From Parvularculaceae bacterium (GTDB lineage Bacteria > Pseudomonadota > Alphaproteobacteria > Caulobacterales > Parvularculaceae), in contig JAJFFU010000088.1 of NCBI GenBank assembly GCA_021776465.1, positions 1 to 62,640 on the forward strand: a DNA stretch of 62,640 nucleotides, in the 5' to 3' direction. This document shows positions 9,911 through 20,847 of this stretch, one piece after another; within the stretch, counting starts at the first letter, position 1; every line of letters begins with the position of its first letter. Under the pieces are notes generated by a model. That model saw only the letters and a program-made list of their open reading frames with translations, was not told where the DNA came from and did no database searches. Made by a program: the position numbers and the translations under genes.

Positions 9911-10471
9911 TCACTTCCGAAACGGGAAGTTCAATTCCTTAAGCAATGCCTTCGCTTCGTTATCCGAAGACGCTGTCGTACAAACAATAATGTCCATGCC
10001 GCGGATCTTATCGACTTTGTCGTAGTCAATTTCCGGGAACACGATGTGTTCTTTGAGGCCCATGGCATAGTTGCCACGACCATCGAAACTCTTTGCGTTC
10101 AATCCACGAAAGTCCCGAACGCGCGGAAGCGCGATTGTAATAAGCCGATCGAGAAATTCGTACATCCGATCTTTGCGCAACGTCACTTTGACGCCGATCG
10201 CCATGCCGTCGCGCAATTTAAAGTTCGCGATAGACTTGCGTGCTTTCGTGATGACCGGTTTTTGACCGGAAATGCGCGTCAGATCTTCAACGGCCGCATC
10301 AACAACCTTCCGGTCGTTAACGGCATCGCCGAGGCCCATATTGATCACGATCTTTTCAACGCTGGGCGTCTGCATCGTGCTCTTGTATTTGAACTGCTCA
10401 TTGAGCTTGCCGCGAATTTCGTCGCGGTAGAGCTTTTTAAGCCGCGGTTCATATCCGTTTGCTTCAGCCAT
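9911..10471 (-). CDS. rplE: 50S ribosomal protein L5
   Basis: The 186-residue product contains [40 protein letters not shown] and [17 protein letters not shown](IV)CTTA, the L5 hallmarks. L5 binds 5S rRNA and contacts S13 and the P-site tRNA. Its start overlaps the end of rplX by eight bases, so translation is probably coupled. Confidence 0.98.
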   Translation of the reverse strand: MAEANGYEPRLKKLYRDEIRGKLNEQFKYKSTMQTPSVEKIVINMGLGDAVNDRKVVDAAVEDLTRISGQKPVITKARKSIANFKLRDGMAIGVKVTLRKDRMYEFLDRLITIALPRVRDFRGLNAKSFDGRGNYAMGLKEHIVFPEIDYDKVDKIRGMDIIVCTTASSDNEAKALLKELNFPFRK

Positions 10472-10778
10472 CGATCACCTCGCCGGACGCTTTTGCGACC
10501 CGCACTTTTTTGTCATTTTCAATCTTGATGCCGACCCGTGTTGGCTTTCCACTTTTGGGGTCTTTCAGCGCCACGTTCGAGACGTGAATCGACGCTTCCT
10601 GGGAAAGAATGCCGCCTTGTTGGGTCTGCGTTTGCTTCGTGTGCTTTTTGACGATGTTAACGCCGCTGACGATGACGCGGTCATCGCTCGGCGAAACCGA
10701 TACGACATTGCCTTCTGCGCCGCGGTCTTTGCCCGCAAGCACAATCACCTTGTCGCCTTTTCTGATCTTGGCAACCAT
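10464..10778 (-). CDS. rplX: 50S ribosomal protein L24
   Basis: The 104-residue product starts [20 protein letters not shown], a KOW motif that defines L24. L24 starts assembly of the large subunit and lies at the exit tunnel. It is two bases from rplN and overlaps rplE, in the conserved spc order L14-L24-L5. Confidence 0.98.
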   Translation of the reverse strand: MVAKIRKGDKVIVLAGKDRGAEGNVVSVSPSDDRVIVSGVNIVKKHTKQTQTQQGGILSQEASIHVSNVALKDPKSGKPTRVGIKIENDKKVRVAKASGEVIDG

Positions 10779-10780
10779 GA

Positions 10781-11149
10781 CTACAAGACCTCCGGTGCGA
10801 GCGACACGATCTTCATGTGTCTGGCGGCGCGTAATTCACGCGTAACCGGGCCAAAGATCCGTGTGCCGATCGGCTCATTATTATTATTGATCAGGACGGC
10901 GGCATTATTGTCAAAACGAATAACCGATCCGTCGCGGCGGATGATGTCCTTTGCGGTGCGAACAACGACGGCCTTCATGACCTGTCCTTTTTTCACGCGC
11001 CCGCGCGGGATCGCCTCTTTAATCGAAACAACAATCGTGTCGCCGACGCCAGCGTATTTACGCTTCGCGCCGCCCAACACTTTGATGCACTGAACGCGCT
11101 TGGCGCCGGAATTATCCGCCACGTCCAAATTTGACTGCATCTGGATCAT
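10781..11149 (-). CDS. rplN: 50S ribosomal protein L14
   Basis: The 122-residue product starts [20 protein letters not shown] and contains [20 protein letters not shown], typical of L14. L14 forms a bridge to the small subunit and is a contact site for the silencing factor RsfS. It opens the spc portion of the cluster after a 78-base gap from rpsQ that can form two hairpins. Confidence 0.98.
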   Translation of the reverse strand: MIQMQSNLDVADNSGAKRVQCIKVLGGAKRKYAGVGDTIVVSIKEAIPRGRVKKGQVMKAVVVRTAKDIIRRDGSVIRFDNNAAVLINNNNEPIGTRIFGPVTRELRAARHMKIVSLAPEVL

Positions 11150-11170
11150 GCCGCGATCCTCTCAATCCAT

Positions 11171-11217
11171 GGGACACTTACGTCCCGGTTAAACTTACCC
11201 CGGCGGAACCCCCGCCG
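11171..11217 (-). other. Two hairpins between rpsQ and rplN
   Basis: In the minus-strand transcript CGGCGG pairs with CCGCCG (11212-11217 and 11201-11206), followed by GGGAC with GTCCC (11182-11186 and 11171-11175), about 20 bases before the rplN start. There is no U-run, so these are not simple terminators. They mark the S10/spc boundary and could be leader or processing structures. Confidence 0.3.
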
Positions 11218-11227
11218 AAAATCTATA

Positions 11228-11470
11228 CTAAGCCTTCGAGCCTTCGCCGATGACTTCCCATCGTTTCAGTTTCGACTTCGGCGCGCATTCCTGAATGCGA
11301 ACGAGATCGCCGGTCTTGAATTTGTTATCCGCGTCGTGCGCATGGAACCGGCTCGAGCGCCGAACCGTCTTTTTCAAAAGCGGGTGCGTGTAGACGCGAT
11401 CGATATTAACGACGACAGTTTTGTCGCCTTTGTCGCTCACGACCCTGCCTTGCATAATTCTTTTGGGCAT
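11228..11470 (-). CDS. rpsQ: 30S ribosomal protein S17
   Basis: The 80-residue product starts [21 protein letters not shown] and includes [21 protein letters not shown] and a [11 protein letters not shown] segment, the S17 consensus. It binds 16S rRNA in the small-subunit body. It ends the S10 section of the cluster. Confidence 0.98.
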   Translation of the reverse strand: MPKRIMQGRVVSDKGDKTVVVNIDRVYTHPLLKKTVRRSSRFHAHDADNKFKTGDLVRIQECAPKSKLKRWEVIGEGSKA

Positions 11471-11488
11471 TTCTCTCGTCGCCTCTCG

Positions 11489-11698
11489 TTAAGTCGCCGC
11501 AACCCGGACGCGTTCGCCGAGTACTGTTTTGATGCGTGCAATGTCTTTGCGAACTTCGCGAACACGCGCCGTTTTTTCCAACTGACCGCTCGCGCGCTGG
11601 AAGCGCAAATTGAATTGCTCTTTCTTCAGCTGAAGAAGTTTGTCCTTCAACTCATCCGTGGTCAGGTCTCTGACTTCGCCTGATTTCATCTGCGCCAT
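11489..11698 (-). CDS. rpmC: 50S ribosomal protein L29
   Basis: This 69-residue, helix-rich basic protein contains [22 protein letters not shown] and [15 protein letters not shown], typical of L29. L29 lies beside the exit tunnel next to L23 and the signal recognition particle site. It sits between rplP and rpsQ with short gaps on both sides. Confidence 0.97.
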   Translation of the reverse strand: MAQMKSGEVRDLTTDELKDKLLQLKKEQFNLRFQRASGQLEKTARVREVRKDIARIKTVLGERVRVAAT

Positions 11699-11709
11699 CG
11701 ATAACGCTC

Positions 11710-12123
11710 CTATTCGCCAACGCGCGTAACGATACGCGTCTTGATCGGCAGCTTCGCCGCACCGAGGGCCAACGCTTCGCGCGCCACATCGTCAGATACG
11801 CCATCGATTTCAAACATCACACGGCCAGGCTTGACCCTCGCCGCCCAGAATTCGACCGACCCTTTACCTTTGCCCATTCGAACTTCCGTCGGTTTTTTCG
11901 AAACCGGGACGTCCGGGAAAATTCGGATCCAGACGCGACCTTGACGTTTCATCGCCCGGGTAATCGCCCGCCGCGTCGCTTCGATCTGACGCGACGTGAT
12001 CCGCTCAGGCTGAATCGCTTTCAGCCCATGCGAACCAAAATTAAGGTCCGTACCGCCTTTGGCGTTTCCTTTGATGCGCCCTTTGTGCATCTTGCGGAAT
12101 TTTGTCTTTTTCGGTTGCAGCAT
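11710..12123 (-). CDS. rplP: 50S ribosomal protein L16
   Basis: The 137-residue product starts [19 protein letters not shown] and contains [31 protein letters not shown] and [16 protein letters not shown], all L16 signatures. L16 lies near the A-site tRNA elbow and is needed for late 50S assembly. Its residue corresponding to the hydroxylated Arg81 of E. coli lies in a conserved stretch. Confidence 0.98.
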   Translation of the reverse strand: MLQPKKTKFRKMHKGRIKGNAKGGTDLNFGSHGLKAIQPERITSRQIEATRRAITRAMKRQGRVWIRIFPDVPVSKKPTEVRMGKGKGSVEFWAARVKPGRVMFEIDGVSDDVAREALALGAAKLPIKTRIVTRVGE

Positions 12124-12155
12124 CGTACTGTTCCAAATCGTTCCTTAAACGGATC

Positions 12156-12887
12156 TTATCGTCTTGACTGGTTCGGCCGGTTATCGCCCGGACGCCCGCC
12201 GCCGCCGACACCGCCGGTTTGTGCGTCAATCAAACGTTTTTCTTGCGCCATCGGATCGTGCTCCATGATCTCACCTTTGAAGATCCAGACTTTGATGCCG
12301 ATTGAGCCATAAGTTGTTCGTGCAGTGGAAACGCCATAATCGATGTCAGCACGCAGCGTATGAAGCGGCACGCGACCTTCGCGGTACCATTCCATGCGCG
12401 CGATCTCCGCGCCGCCGAGACGGCCCGCAACATTAACGCGAATGCCGAGGGCGCCCATGCGCTGCGCCGTTTGCATGGCGCGCTTCATGGCCCGTCGAAA
12501 TGCGACACGGCGTTCGAGTTGCTGTCCAATATTTTCAGCGACGAGCATCGCGTCTGTTTCGGGCTTGCGGATCTCAACGATATTCAAGACCGTTTCCGAC
12601 GTCGTGTACTTTTGTAATTCCTGGCGCAGCTTTTCGATGTCAGCGCCTTTCTTGCCAATCACAACACCTGGACGCGCCGTATAAATCGTCACGCGGCATT
12701 TTTTGTGTGGACGTTCGATTACAATGCGGCTGACGCCGGCCTGGTTCAAACGCTTTTCAAGGAAACGGCGAATGCGGAGATCTTCGTGCAGAAGGTCGCC
12801 ATAAGCCGCCTTGCCCGCGAACCATCGTGAGTCCCATGTTCGGTTGATACCGAGACGAAGGCCGATCGGGTTTACTTTCTGACCCAT
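12156..12887 (-). CDS. rpsC: 30S ribosomal protein S3
   Basis: The 243-residue product starts [20 protein letters not shown] and has the KH domain motif [13 protein letters not shown] and the C-terminal [22 protein letters not shown]3 lines the mRNA entry tunnel with S4 and S5. It ends in a Gly/Arg-rich tail ([19 protein letters not shown]) longer than in E. coli. Its ATG overlaps the rplV stop by one base (TAATG). Confidence 0.98.
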   Translation of the reverse strand: MGQKVNPIGLRLGINRTWDSRWFAGKAAYGDLLHEDLRIRRFLEKRLNQAGVSRIVIERPHKKCRVTIYTARPGVVIGKKGADIEKLRQELQKYTTSETVLNIVEIRKPETDAMLVAENIGQQLERRVAFRRAMKRAMQTAQRMGALGIRVNVAGRLGGAEIARMEWYREGRVPLHTLRADIDYGVSTARTTYGSIGIKVWIFKGEIMEHDPMAQEKRLIDAQTGGVGGGGRPGDNRPNQSRR

Positions 12888-13267
12888 TACGCGGCCTCCT
12901 CAATTTCTTTGACGACGATCGTGATTTCCGCAAACGGTTTCAAAATCTTGCCCGTGCGACCACGAGCGCGTGCGCGCCAGCGTTTCAGGACCATGTTCTT
13001 GCCAACGAAAGCGCGATCGACAACCAGCGAGTCGATGTCGAGATCGTGGTTGTTTTCCGCATTCGCGATAGCGCTCTCCAGGACTTTCTTGACGTCCTTG
13101 GCGATACGCTTGCGCGAAAACTGAAGTTCAGCGAGCGCCTTATCCGCCTTTTTACCGCGGATCAGCTGTGCAACGAGGTTCAGCTTTTGCGGCGAAATCC
13201 GCAACATCCGGCCCTTCGCCATCGCTTGATTATCGGCAAAACGCCGTTCGTTTTTCTTCTGGCCCAT
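12887..13267 (-). CDS. rplV: 50S ribosomal protein L22
   Basis: The 126-residue product contains [20 protein letters not shown] near its start, [20 protein letters not shown] and [20 protein letters not shown], the L22 pattern. L22 extends a hairpin into the exit tunnel. It lies directly between rpsS and rpsC, overlapping rpsC by one base. Confidence 0.98.
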   Translation of the reverse strand: MGQKKNERRFADNQAMAKGRMLRISPQKLNLVAQLIRGKKADKALAELQFSRKRIAKDVKKVLESAIANAENNHDLDIDSLVVDRAFVGKNMVLKRWRARARGRTGKILKPFAEITIVVKEIEEAA

Positions 13268-13269
13268 GA

Positions 13270-13548
13270 CTATTTTCTCCGAGCCTTCTTGTCGGCGCCG
13301 TGACCAAAGTAACTGCGCGTCGGCGAGAATTCACCGAGCTTGTGCCCGACCATGTCTTCCGTGACGTGAACCGGAATGAACTTCTGTCCGTTGTAAACGT
13401 TAAACGTCAGGCCGACGAATTGCGGCAGGATCGTCGAACGACGCGACCAGGTCTTGATGCCGCCCTTATGTTTGCCGTCACCGCTTTCATCCGCCTTCTT
13501 GAGGAGGTAGCGATCGACAAACGGGCCTTTCCATACTGCACGTGACAT
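13270..13548 (-). CDS. rpsS: 30S ribosomal protein S19
   Basis: The 92-residue product starts [19 protein letters not shown] and ends [21 protein letters not shown], as S19 does. It contacts S13 in the 30S head. It lies 2 bases from rplV and 18 from rplB. Confidence 0.98.
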   Translation of the reverse strand: MSRAVWKGPFVDRYLLKKADESGDGKHKGGIKTWSRRSTILPQFVGLTFNVYNGQKFIPVHVTEDMVGHKLGEFSPTRSYFGHGADKKARRK

Positions 13549-13566
13549 AAATAAAGCTCCGGCGTC

Positions 13567-14406
13567 CTATTTGCGTTTCTTGCGCGCGTGACGCGAGCGA
13601 AGAATTAATTTGTCGGTTGATTTGTTAGAGCGTGTCTTCGCGCCCTTGGTTGGTCGACCCCATGGGGTAACCGGGTGGCGACCGCCGGACGTTCGGCCTT
13701 CGCCGCCGCCATGCGGGTGATCAACCGGGTTCATGACGACGCCGCGAACGGACGGTCGTTTACCCTTGTGACGATTGCGCCCTGCCTTACCGATGTTCTG
13801 GTTCATGTTGTCGGGGTTGGAAACAGCACCCACCGTCGCCATGCACTCACCGAGCACAAGGCGAACCTCACCGGACTGCATCCGAACCTGACCGTAAGCG
13901 CCGTCGCGACCAACAAGCTGTGCGTAAGTACCAGCGGATCGCGCGATCTGCCCGCCTTTGCCTGGCTTCAACTCAACATTATGAATGATCGTGCCAACCG
14001 GCATATTTTTAAGCGGCATCGCGTTGCCGGGCTTAATGTCGACCTTGTCGCCAGCGATAATTTTATCGCCCGTCTTCAGGCGCTGCGGCGCGATGATATA
14101 CGCCTGCTCGCCATCAAGGTATTTTACCAGCGCAATAAACGCCGTGCGGTTCGGATCATACTCGAGGCGTTCGACTTTCGCCTCGATATCAAACTTGCGC
14201 CGCTTGAAATCGATTTTGCGATACGTCTTCTTCGCACCGCCGCCACGCCGACGAACCATGATCCGGCCGGTGTTGTTGCGACCAGCTTTGGACTTAAGCC
14301 CTTCGGTCAGCGACTTAACCGGATCGCCAGACCACAATTCGCTGCGGTCGACCAGCACAAGCTGGCGGCGGGACGGTGTCGTCGGTTTGAATTTTCTGAG
14401 CGCCAT
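13567..14406 (-). CDS. rplB: 50S ribosomal protein L2
   Basis: The 279-residue product starts [20 protein letters not shown]. It keeps the C-terminal core [18 protein letters not shown], including the conserved His near the peptidyl transferase centre. L2 is needed for subunit association. Length and position between rplW and rpsS are normal. Confidence 0.98.
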   Translation of the reverse strand: MALRKFKPTTPSRRQLVLVDRSELWSGDPVKSLTEGLKSKAGRNNTGRIMVRRRGGGAKKTYRKIDFKRRKFDIEAKVERLEYDPNRTAFIALVKYLDGEQAYIIAPQRLKTGDKIIAGDKVDIKPGNAMPLKNMPVGTIIHNVELKPGKGGQIARSAGTYAQLVGRDGAYGQVRMQSGEVRLVLGECMATVGAVSNPDNMNQNIGKAGRNRHKGKRPSVRGVVMNPVDHPHGGGEGRTSGGRHPVTPWGRPTKGAKTRSNKSTDKLILRSRHARKKRK

Positions 14407-14420
14407 CTTCTTGCCGTCCC

Positions 14421-14738
14421 TTAAAGTCCCGTTGTCACGTCAATAGCGTGACCTTCTTCGAGTGTGACGATCGCCTTTTTGACGGTCGAGCGCGTATAGG
14501 GCCGACCGCGGAATTGCTTCGTCTTACCTTTGACACGCAGCGTGTTCACGGCTTTCACTTTAACCTTGAACAACGCCTCGACCGCTTCGGAAATTTCCGG
14601 CTTGGTCGCTTCCAGCGGCGTCATGAATACAACTTGATTATTCTCAGCAGCGATCGTCGATTTCTCTGTGATCACCGGCTGAAGCAGCGTGTTGTAATGG
14701 GCTTCAAGCCCGTCTGTTTTCTTGGCTGACTTGCTCAT
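14421..14738 (-). CDS. rplW: 50S ribosomal protein L23
   Basis: The 105-residue product contains [21 protein letters not shown] and [20 protein letters not shown], typical of L23, with an N-terminal extension of about a dozen residues. L23 at the tunnel exit is the docking site for trigger factor and the signal recognition particle. It overlaps rplD by four bases. Confidence 0.98.
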   Translation of the reverse strand: MSKSAKKTDGLEAHYNTLLQPVITEKSTIAAENNQVVFMTPLEATKPEISEAVEALFKVKVKAVNTLRVKGKTKQFRGRPYTRSTVKKAIVTLEEGHAIDVTTGL

Positions 14739-15352
14739 TTGAGACGCGCCTCCAAACCTTCAACGGCGGCCTTGGTCAAAACCAGCTTGTCCGCGCGCAG
14801 GATGTCATAAACATTCGCGCCAATGACCGGCAGCATGTCGATGCCCGGCAGGTTGCGAATGGCGAGGCCGAAATTTTCATCAACCTTCGCATCAACGATC
14901 AACGCATTTGAAATATCGAGCTTGGCAAAAACATCAATCACCGATTTCGTTTTTGCGTCGGCGAGTTTTGCTTCATCAATGATAATGATCGCGCCTTCGG
15001 CCTGCTTCGCAGACAGCGCATGTTTCAGCGCAAGACGGCGCACTTTCTTCGGCAGGTTAATCGCATGGCTGCGCGGGCGCGGACCATGAGCGACGCCGCC
15101 GCCGACAAAAATCGGGGCGCGACGATTGCCATGACGGGCGCCGCCGGAACCCTTCTGGTTGCCGAACTTTTTGCCTGTGCGCGAAACTTCGTTACGTTCC
15201 TGAGCCTTGTGCGTGCCTTGTTGTCGTTTCGCCAGTTGATAAACAACGCAGCGATGCAAAATATCCTTGCGCGGCTCGAGGCCGTAGATCGCGTCAGAAA
15301 GGTCGACGGAGCCGCCTTTCGACGCATCCAGTTTGAGGACGTCGGCTTTCAT
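14735..15352 (-). CDS. rplD: 50S ribosomal protein L4
   Basis: The 205-residue product contains [20 protein letters not shown] and [20 protein letters not shown], the extended L4 loop that reaches into the exit tunnel. In E. coli L4 also represses its own operon, which cannot be judged here. It overlaps rplC by one base (TAATG) and rplW by four, so translation is coupled. Confidence 0.98.
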   Translation of the reverse strand: MKADVLKLDASKGGSVDLSDAIYGLEPRKDILHRCVVYQLAKRQQGTHKAQERNEVSRTGKKFGNQKGSGGARHGNRRAPIFVGGGVAHGPRPRSHAINLPKKVRRLALKHALSAKQAEGAIIIIDEAKLADAKTKSVIDVFAKLDISNALIVDAKVDENFGLAIRNLPGIDMLPVIGANVYDILRADKLVLTKAAVEGLEARLK

Positions 15353-16206
15353 TATTCGTCCCCTTCTTTCTTCGTGTCATCACCGGCCGGCGCATCGTCG
15401 CCGCCGCTCTGCTCTTCCGCCGCAGCATCCTGTGCTGCAAGTTCGGCCTCGCGTGCGGCTTTTGCGGCCGCTTCTTCTTCAGCTGCAGCTTGCGCCGCTG
15501 CTTCATCGGCTTGTTTCTTGGCTGCAGCAGCTGCTGACTTCAACGCTGCCGGCAAGATCGCGTTATCGGGAAACGGTTTCTTGACGGCGTCTTTGATGTA
15601 CACCCAGCCGCCTTTCGGGCCCGGCACAGCGCCTTTGATCAGAATCAAGCCGCGATCGGTGTCGGTTTTCACAACTTGCAGGTTCTGCGTCGTGATCCGA
15701 GCCGCGCCCATATGGCCGGCCATTTTCTTGCCTTTAAAGACTTTGCCCGGATCCTGGCACTGACCAGTGGAACCGTGCGACCGGTGCGAAATCGATACGC
15801 CGTGCGTGGCGCGAAGACCGCCAAAATTCCAGCGCTTCATGGCGCCCGCGAAACCTTTACCAATCGAGGTGCCCGTGACGTCCACGAACTGTCCTTCGAA
15901 ATAATGGTCCGCGATAATTTCTTCGCCGACGTCAATCATGTTCTCATCAGACACGCGGAACTCGGCGATTTTCGCTTTCGGTTCAACATTGGCCTTCGCG
16001 AACTGGCCGCGCTCGGCCTTGTTCGTGCGTTTGGCTTTCTTGACGCCAGCGCCAAGCTGGACCGCAGCATAGCCGTTCTTTTCCGCCGTACGCTGAGCGA
16101 CGACCTGACAGGCGTCGAGCTGCATAACGGTTACAGGAACATGCTCGCCCGCATCCGTAAAAATGCGGGTCATGCCCATTTTCTTTGCAATCACTCCGGT
16201 GCGCAT
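15352..16206 (-). CDS. rplC: 50S ribosomal protein L3 with a long charged C-terminal tail
   Basis: The first ~215 residues are a complete L3 (opening [16 protein letters not shown], with [20 protein letters not shown] and [20 protein letters not shown] near the peptidyl transferase centre). Residues ~218-284 add a tail of alternating Ala/Lys/Glu, probably helical or coiled, ending acidic (DDTKKEGDE). E. coli L3 has about 209 residues and no such tail; I recall extensions in other alphaproteobacteria. The gene follows rpsJ by 12 bases. Confidence 0.97.
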   Translation of the reverse strand: MRTGVIAKKMGMTRIFTDAGEHVPVTVMQLDACQVVAQRTAEKNGYAAVQLGAGVKKAKRTNKAERGQFAKANVEPKAKIAEFRVSDENMIDVGEEIIADHYFEGQFVDVTGTSIGKGFAGAMKRWNFGGLRATHGVSISHRSHGSTGQCQDPGKVFKGKKMAGHMGAARITTQNLQVVKTDTDRGLILIKGAVPGPKGGWVYIKDAVKKPFPDNAILPAALKSAAAAAKKQADEAAAQAAAEEEAAAKAAREAELAAQDAAAEEQSGGDDAPAGDDTKKEGDE

Positions 16207-16218
16207 TCGATCAGCTCC

Positions 16219-16530
16219 TTACGCGCCAAGCTTAATTTCAACATCGACACCCGCTGACAGGTCGAGCTTCATCAGCGCGTCAACAGTTTGCGGTGTCGGA
16301 TCAACAATATCGAGCATGCGCTTGTGGGTGCGCATCTCGAACTGCTCGCGGCTCTTCTTATTCACGTGCGGAGACCGGTTGACGGTGTAACGCTCGATGC
16401 GCGTCGGCAGCGGGATAGGCCCGCGCACATTCGCGCCGGTGCGTTTCGCCGTATTGACGATTTCAATCGTCGAAGCGTCAAGCACGCGGTGATCGAAGGC
16501 TTTTAGCCGAATGCGTATATTCTGTTGCAT
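16219..16530 (-). CDS. rpsJ: 30S ribosomal protein S10
   Basis: The 103-residue product starts [20 protein letters not shown] and contains [20 protein letters not shown], typical of S10/NusE. It is a 30S head protein and also a partner of NusB and NusG in antitermination. It is the first gene after tuf, from which it is separated by a strong hairpin. Confidence 0.98.
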   Translation of the reverse strand: MQQNIRIRLKAFDHRVLDASTIEIVNTAKRTGANVRGPIPLPTRIERYTVNRSPHVNKKSREQFEMRTHKRMLDIVDPTPQTVDALMKLDLSAGVDVEIKLGA

Positions 16531-16576
16531 GATCTAAACGCTTTATCTGTCAATTTCAGGGTCTTCAGAGTCGAAA

Positions 16577-16606
16577 GCGCGGGCCGGAATTTCCGCCGGC
16601 CCGCGC
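16577..16606 (-). terminator. Strong hairpin between tuf and rpsJ (terminator or processing site)
   Basis: An 11-bp perfect stem (GCGCGGGCCGG with CCGGCCCGCGC; 16577-16587 and 16596-16606) with an 8-base loop lies 15 bases after the tuf stop. On the minus strand it is followed only by TTTCGA, a poor U-tract. It may end part of the str transcript, act as an attenuator, or be an RNase site that sets tuf and S10 mRNA levels apart. Confidence 0.5.
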
Positions 16607-16621
16607 CGTAGTTTTGGTTGT

Positions 16622-17797
16622 CTATTCGATGATCTTGGCGACGATGCCCGCGCCCACCGTACGACCGCCTTCGCGGATAGCGAAGCGAAGCTTCTCTTCC
16701 ATGGCGATCGGCACGATCAGCTCGACATTCACTTCAACGTTGTCGCCCGGCATGACCATTTCCGTGCCCTCTTTGAGCGTAACAACACCAGTCACGTCGG
16801 TCGTGCGGAAATAGAACTGCGGACGATAATTCGTGAAGAACGGCGTGTGACGGCCGCCCTCGTCTTTCGTGAGGATATAGGCCTCAGCGACAAACTTCGT
16901 ATGCGGCGTAACCGAACCTGGCTTGCAGAGAACCTGACCGCGCTCAACGCCTTCACGCTCAATGCCGCGCAACAGAACGCCGACATTGTCGCCCGCTTCG
17001 CCGCGATCAAGCAGCTTGCGGAACATTTCAACGCCCGTGCAAGTCGTTTTCTTCGTGTCTTTGATGCCGATGATTTCAAGCTCGTCACCAACGTTTACAA
17101 CGCCACGCTCAACACGGCCGGTAACAACTGTACCGCGACCCGAGATCGAGAAGACGTCTTCGATCGGCAGGAGGAACGGCAGGTCAACCGGACGCTCCGG
17201 CGTCGGGATATAAGAATCGACAGCTTCCATCAGCGCTTTGATCGAGTTCTCACCGATTTCCGGGTCCCTGCCTTCCATAGCGGCGAGCGCCGAACCTTTG
17301 ACAATCGGAATATCGTCGCCCGGGAATTCGTAAGACGAAAGCAATTCGCGAACTTCCATTTCAACGAGCTCGAGCAGCTCTTCATCGTCAACCTGGTCGA
17401 CTTTGTTGAGGTAAACGACAATCGCCGGAACGCCAACCTGACGCGCAAGCAGGATGTGTTCGCGCGTTTGCGGCATTGGGCCGTCCGCAGCGTTCACAAC
17501 GAGGATCGCGCCGTCCATTTGCGCAGCGCCAGTGATCATGTTTTTCACATAGTCAGCGTGGCCCGGGCAATCGACGTGAGCGTAGTGGCGGGCGTCAGTT
17601 TCATATTCAACATGCGCCGTTGAGATCGTGATGCCGCGCGCTTTTTCTTCCGGCGCGCCGTCAATCTCGTCATACGCTTTGAAGTCACCAAAATATTTGG
17701 TGATCGCCGCCGTCAGCGTCGTTTTGCCGTGATCAACGTGGCCAATCGTACCCACGTTCGCATGCGGCTTGTTCCGTTCAAACTTTTCCTTCGACAT
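16622..17797 (-). CDS. tuf: Elongation factor Tu
   Basis: The 391-residue GTPase delivers aminoacyl-tRNA to the ribosome. G motifs are GHVDHGKT (19-26), DCPGH (76-80) and NKVD (131-134), followed by beta-barrel domains 2 and 3. It follows fusA as in the str operon. Many proteobacteria have a second tuf elsewhere; only one is in this window. There is no odd substitution at the GTP site. Confidence 0.98.
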   Translation of the reverse strand: MSKEKFERNKPHANVGTIGHVDHGKTTLTAAITKYFGDFKAYDEIDGAPEEKARGITISTAHVEYETDARHYAHVDCPGHADYVKNMITGAAQMDGAILVVNAADGPMPQTREHILLARQVGVPAIVVYLNKVDQVDDEELLELVEMEVRELLSSYEFPGDDIPIVKGSALAAMEGRDPEIGENSIKALMEAVDSYIPTPERPVDLPFLLPIEDVFSISGRGTVVTGRVERGVVNVGDELEIIGIKDTKKTTCTGVEMFRKLLDRGEAGDNVGVLLRGIEREGVERGQVLCKPGSVTPHTKFVAEAYILTKDEGGRHTPFFTNYRPQFYFRTTDVTGVVTLKEGTEMVMPGDNVEVNVELIVPIAMEEKLRFAIREGGRTVGAGIVAKIIE

Positions 17798-17880
17798 TTC
17801 ACTTTCTCCGTCTCTTGACGTCTGTCGTTAAACTCATGCCCGTCGTTTACATCGTTGGCCGGGCGGGCTCACTTCACCGG

Positions 17881-19959
17881 CTAGCCGGCCAATTTCGCTC
17901 TGACTTCTTCTTCAACGTTCTTCGGCACCTGCTCATAATGATCAAATTGCATCGTGTACTGAGCGCGACCCTGGGTCGAAGAGCGAAGATTGTTGACGTA
18001 ACCAAACATGTTGGCGAGTGGCACCATGGCGTGCACAACGTTGGCATTGCCGCGCATTTCCTGTTCCTGGATCTGGCCGCGGCGTGAATTCAAATCGCCA
18101 ATAACCGTGCCGGTATATTCTTCAGGCGTAACGACTTCGACCTTCATGATCGGCTCAAGCAGCGCCAATCCAAGTTCGGATTTGTTTTCACGCATCGCAG
18201 CCCGCGCGGCGATCTCGAACGCCAGAACAGAGGAGTCCACATCGTGAAAGGCGCCATCATAGAGCTCGATCTTGAAATCGAGGATCGGGAAGCCAACCAA
18301 CAATCCGGTTTCGCGGATTGAGTTGATGCCCTTTTCGACCCCCGGAATATATTCCCGCGGAATATTGCCGCCGACGATCTTGCTTTCAAATTCATAGCCA
18401 GTGCCCGGTTCTTGCGGAATGACGCGGAATTTGATGCGCGCAAACTGACCCGAGCCACCCGACTGTTTCTTGTGGGTGTAATCGATGTCCGCTTCGCGCG
18501 TAATTGTTTCGCGGTAGGCTACCTGCGGCTGACCGACATTCGCTTCGACCTTGAATTCACGCTTCATGCGATCAACGAGAATATCGAGGTGAAGCTCGCC
18601 CATGCCAGCGATGATCGTCTGGCCGGACTCTTCGTCAGAAGAAACGCGGAACGATGGATCTTCAGCTGCAAGACGTTGCAGCGCGATACCCATTTTTTCC
18701 TGGTCGGCCTTGGTTTTCGGCTCAACTGCAAGCTCAATAACGGGCTCGGGAAATTCCATTCGCTCAAGAATGACAGGTTTTTGCGCGTCGCACAGCGTAT
18801 CGCCCGTCGTTGTGTCTTTCAGACCAACGATCGCGATAATGTCGCCCGCAAACGCTTCTTTGATTTCTTCACGGTTGTTCGAATGCATTAACAGCATACG
18901 GCCGATACGTTCTTTTTTGCCTTTAACCGTGTTCATTAGCTGCGTGCCGGATTCCAGCTTGCCGGAATAAATTCGGCAGAAAGTCAGCGATCCAACGAAC
19001 GGATCGTTCATGATCTTGAAGGCCAGCATGGAAAGCGGCTCTTCGTCAGATGATTTTCGCGTCACTTCTTCGTCGGAATCAGGAAGCACACCCTTGATCG
19101 CGGGCACTTCAACTGGGCTCGGCAGATAGTCGACAACGGCGTCGAGCATCGGCTGAACGCCTTTGTTCTTGAATGCCGAACCACAAAGCACGGGATGGAA
19201 ATCAACTGCGCATGTACCCTTACGGATCAGACGTTTGATCGTGTCGATGTCCGGCTCGTTACCTTCGAGATACGCTTCCATTACCGTTTCATCGAGTTCG
19301 ACAACGGTCTCGATCATTTTTTCACGATATTCATTGGCCTTCTCGACCATGTCTTCGGGAATATCGGTTTCATGGAATTTTGCGCCAAGCGATTCCTCTT
19401 CCCAGATGATCGCTTTCATCTTGAGAAGATCGATGACGCCCAGGAAATTCGATTCAGCGCCGACCGGCAATTGCACGACAACGGTCTTCGCAGCGAGGCG
19501 CGCGTGGATCGTGTCGACGGAGTTGTAGAAATCCGCGCCAATCTTATCCATTTTGTTGATGAAGAACATGCGCGGAACATGATATTTGTCGCCTTGGCGC
19601 CAGACCGTTTCGGTCTGCGGCTCAACACCAGCGTTAGCGTCAAGCAGCGCAACAGCGCCGTCGAGTACGCGAAGCGAACGCTCGACTTCAATTGTGAAAT
19701 CAACGTGTCCCGGCGTGTCGATAATGTTCAGGCGTTTGTTGTTCCAGAAAGTCGTCGTCGCAGCGGACGTAATCGTGATGCCGCGCTCTTGCTCCTGCTC
19801 CATCCAGTCCATGGTCGCAGCGCCGTCATGCACTTCGCCGATTTTGTGCGATTTGCCAGTGTAATAAAGGACGCGTTCGGTCGTCGTCGTCTTGCCCGCA
19901 TCAATGTGAGCCATGATGCCGAAGTTCCGATAGTCCTCAATTTTGTATTCGCGGGACAT
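17881..19959 (-). CDS. fusA: Elongation factor G
   Basis: The 692-residue translocase moves tRNA and mRNA through the ribosome after peptide transfer. It shows AHIDAGKTT (17-25), DTPGHVD (81-87) and NKMD (135-138), then domains II-V with the family motif near [18 protein letters not shown]. Size is normal. It lies 33 bases after rpsG and 83 before tuf. Confidence 0.98.
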   Translation of the reverse strand: MSREYKIEDYRNFGIMAHIDAGKTTTTERVLYYTGKSHKIGEVHDGAATMDWMEQEQERGITITSAATTTFWNNKRLNIIDTPGHVDFTIEVERSLRVLDGAVALLDANAGVEPQTETVWRQGDKYHVPRMFFINKMDKIGADFYNSVDTIHARLAAKTVVVQLPVGAESNFLGVIDLLKMKAIIWEEESLGAKFHETDIPEDMVEKANEYREKMIETVVELDETVMEAYLEGNEPDIDTIKRLIRKGTCAVDFHPVLCGSAFKNKGVQPMLDAVVDYLPSPVEVPAIKGVLPDSDEEVTRKSSDEEPLSMLAFKIMNDPFVGSLTFCRIYSGKLESGTQLMNTVKGKKERIGRMLLMHSNNREEIKEAFAGDIIAIVGLKDTTTGDTLCDAQKPVILERMEFPEPVIELAVEPKTKADQEKMGIALQRLAAEDPSFRVSSDEESGQTIIAGMGELHLDILVDRMKREFKVEANVGQPQVAYRETITREADIDYTHKKQSGGSGQFARIKFRVIPQEPGTGYEFESKIVGGNIPREYIPGVEKGINSIRETGLLVGFPILDFKIELYDGAFHDVDSSVLAFEIAARAAMRENKSELGLALLEPIMKVEVVTPEEYTGTVIGDLNSRRGQIQEQEMRGNANVVHAMVPLANMFGYVNNLRSSTQGRAQYTMQFDHYEQVPKNVEEEVRAKLAG

Positions 19960-19992
19960 AGGGTCCGTCCTTAAAAAACTCTGTAGCCTGAC

Positions 19993-20463
19993 TTACCAGC
20001 GGTAGTGCGAGAAGGCGCGGTTGGCTTCAGCCATCCGGTGCGTATCTTCGCGTTTCTTAACAGCGGCGCCGCGATTTTGTGCAGCGTCCATAATTTCATT
20101 CGACAGACGATCAACCATCGTCGTTTCATTGCGCGAGCGAGCAGCCGAAATAATCCAGCGCATGGCGAGCGCGAGCTTGCGGTCGGTGCGGACTTCAACA
20201 GGCACCTGGTAGGTGGCGCCACCGACACGTCGCGAGCGCACTTCAAGCGCTGGCGTCACATTGTCGAGCGCCTCTTTAAAGAGGTCGACCGGTGGGCGGC
20301 GAAGCTTGCCTTCAATACGATCAAGCGCGCCGTAAACGATCTTTTCGGCGGCCGATTTTTTTCCGTCGATCATGACGTAATTCATAAATTTCGACAGCGT
20401 CTTATCACCGAATTTTGGATCCGGGTGGACAACACGTTTTTCTGCGCGGCGACGTCTGGACAT
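19993..20463 (-). CDS. rpsG: 30S ribosomal protein S7
   Basis: The 156-residue product starts [20 protein letters not shown] and contains the S7 core with [14 protein letters not shown] and [12 protein letters not shown]7 starts assembly of the 30S head. In E. coli it represses str operon translation from the rpsL-rpsG gap; here that gap is only 12 bases, so such a site would have to differ. Confidence 0.98.
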   Translation of the reverse strand: MSRRRRAEKRVVHPDPKFGDKTLSKFMNYVMIDGKKSAAEKIVYGALDRIEGKLRRPPVDLFKEALDNVTPALEVRSRRVGGATYQVPVEVRTDRKLALAMRWIISAARSRNETTMVDRLSNEIMDAAQNRGAAVKKREDTHRMAEANRAFSHYRW

Positions 20464-20475
20464 GTGTGTCTCTCC

Positions 20476-20847
20476 CTACTTCGGACGCTTGGCGCCGTAC
20501 TTCGAACGACGCTGTCTGCGGTCCTTGACGCCCTGGGTGTCGAGTACGCCGCGAATAATGTGATAACGAACGCCCGGCAAGTCTTTAACGCGACCGCCGC
20601 GGATCAGGACCACAGAGTGTTCCTGAAGATTGTGGCCTTCGCCCGGGATGTAACCAATTACTTCATAGCCGTTGGTCAAACGGATCTTTGCAACCTTCCG
20701 AAGCGCAGAGTTCGGCTTCTTCGGCGTCGTCGTATAAACGCGCGTACAGACACCCCGCTTCTGCGGGTTGCCTTCCATGGCCGGAACTTTGTTGATCCGG
20801 CGCTTAGGTTTCCGCGGCTTGCGGATCAGTTGCTGAATCGTCGGCAT
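20476..20847 (-). CDS. rpsL: 30S ribosomal protein S12
   Basis: The 123-residue product starts [17 protein letters not shown] and has the two decoding-site loops [15 protein letters not shown] and [14 protein letters not shown] with the Lys residues found in streptomycin-sensitive strains. The Asp in VKDLPG is the one methylthiolated in E. coli. It is the first gene of the str operon here. Confidence 0.98.
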   Translation of the reverse strand: MPTIQQLIRKPRKPKRRINKVPAMEGNPQKRGVCTRVYTTTPKKPNSALRKVAKIRLTNGYEVIGYIPGEGHNLQEHSVVLIRGGRVKDLPGVRYHIIRGVLDTQGVKDRRQRRSKYGAKRPK

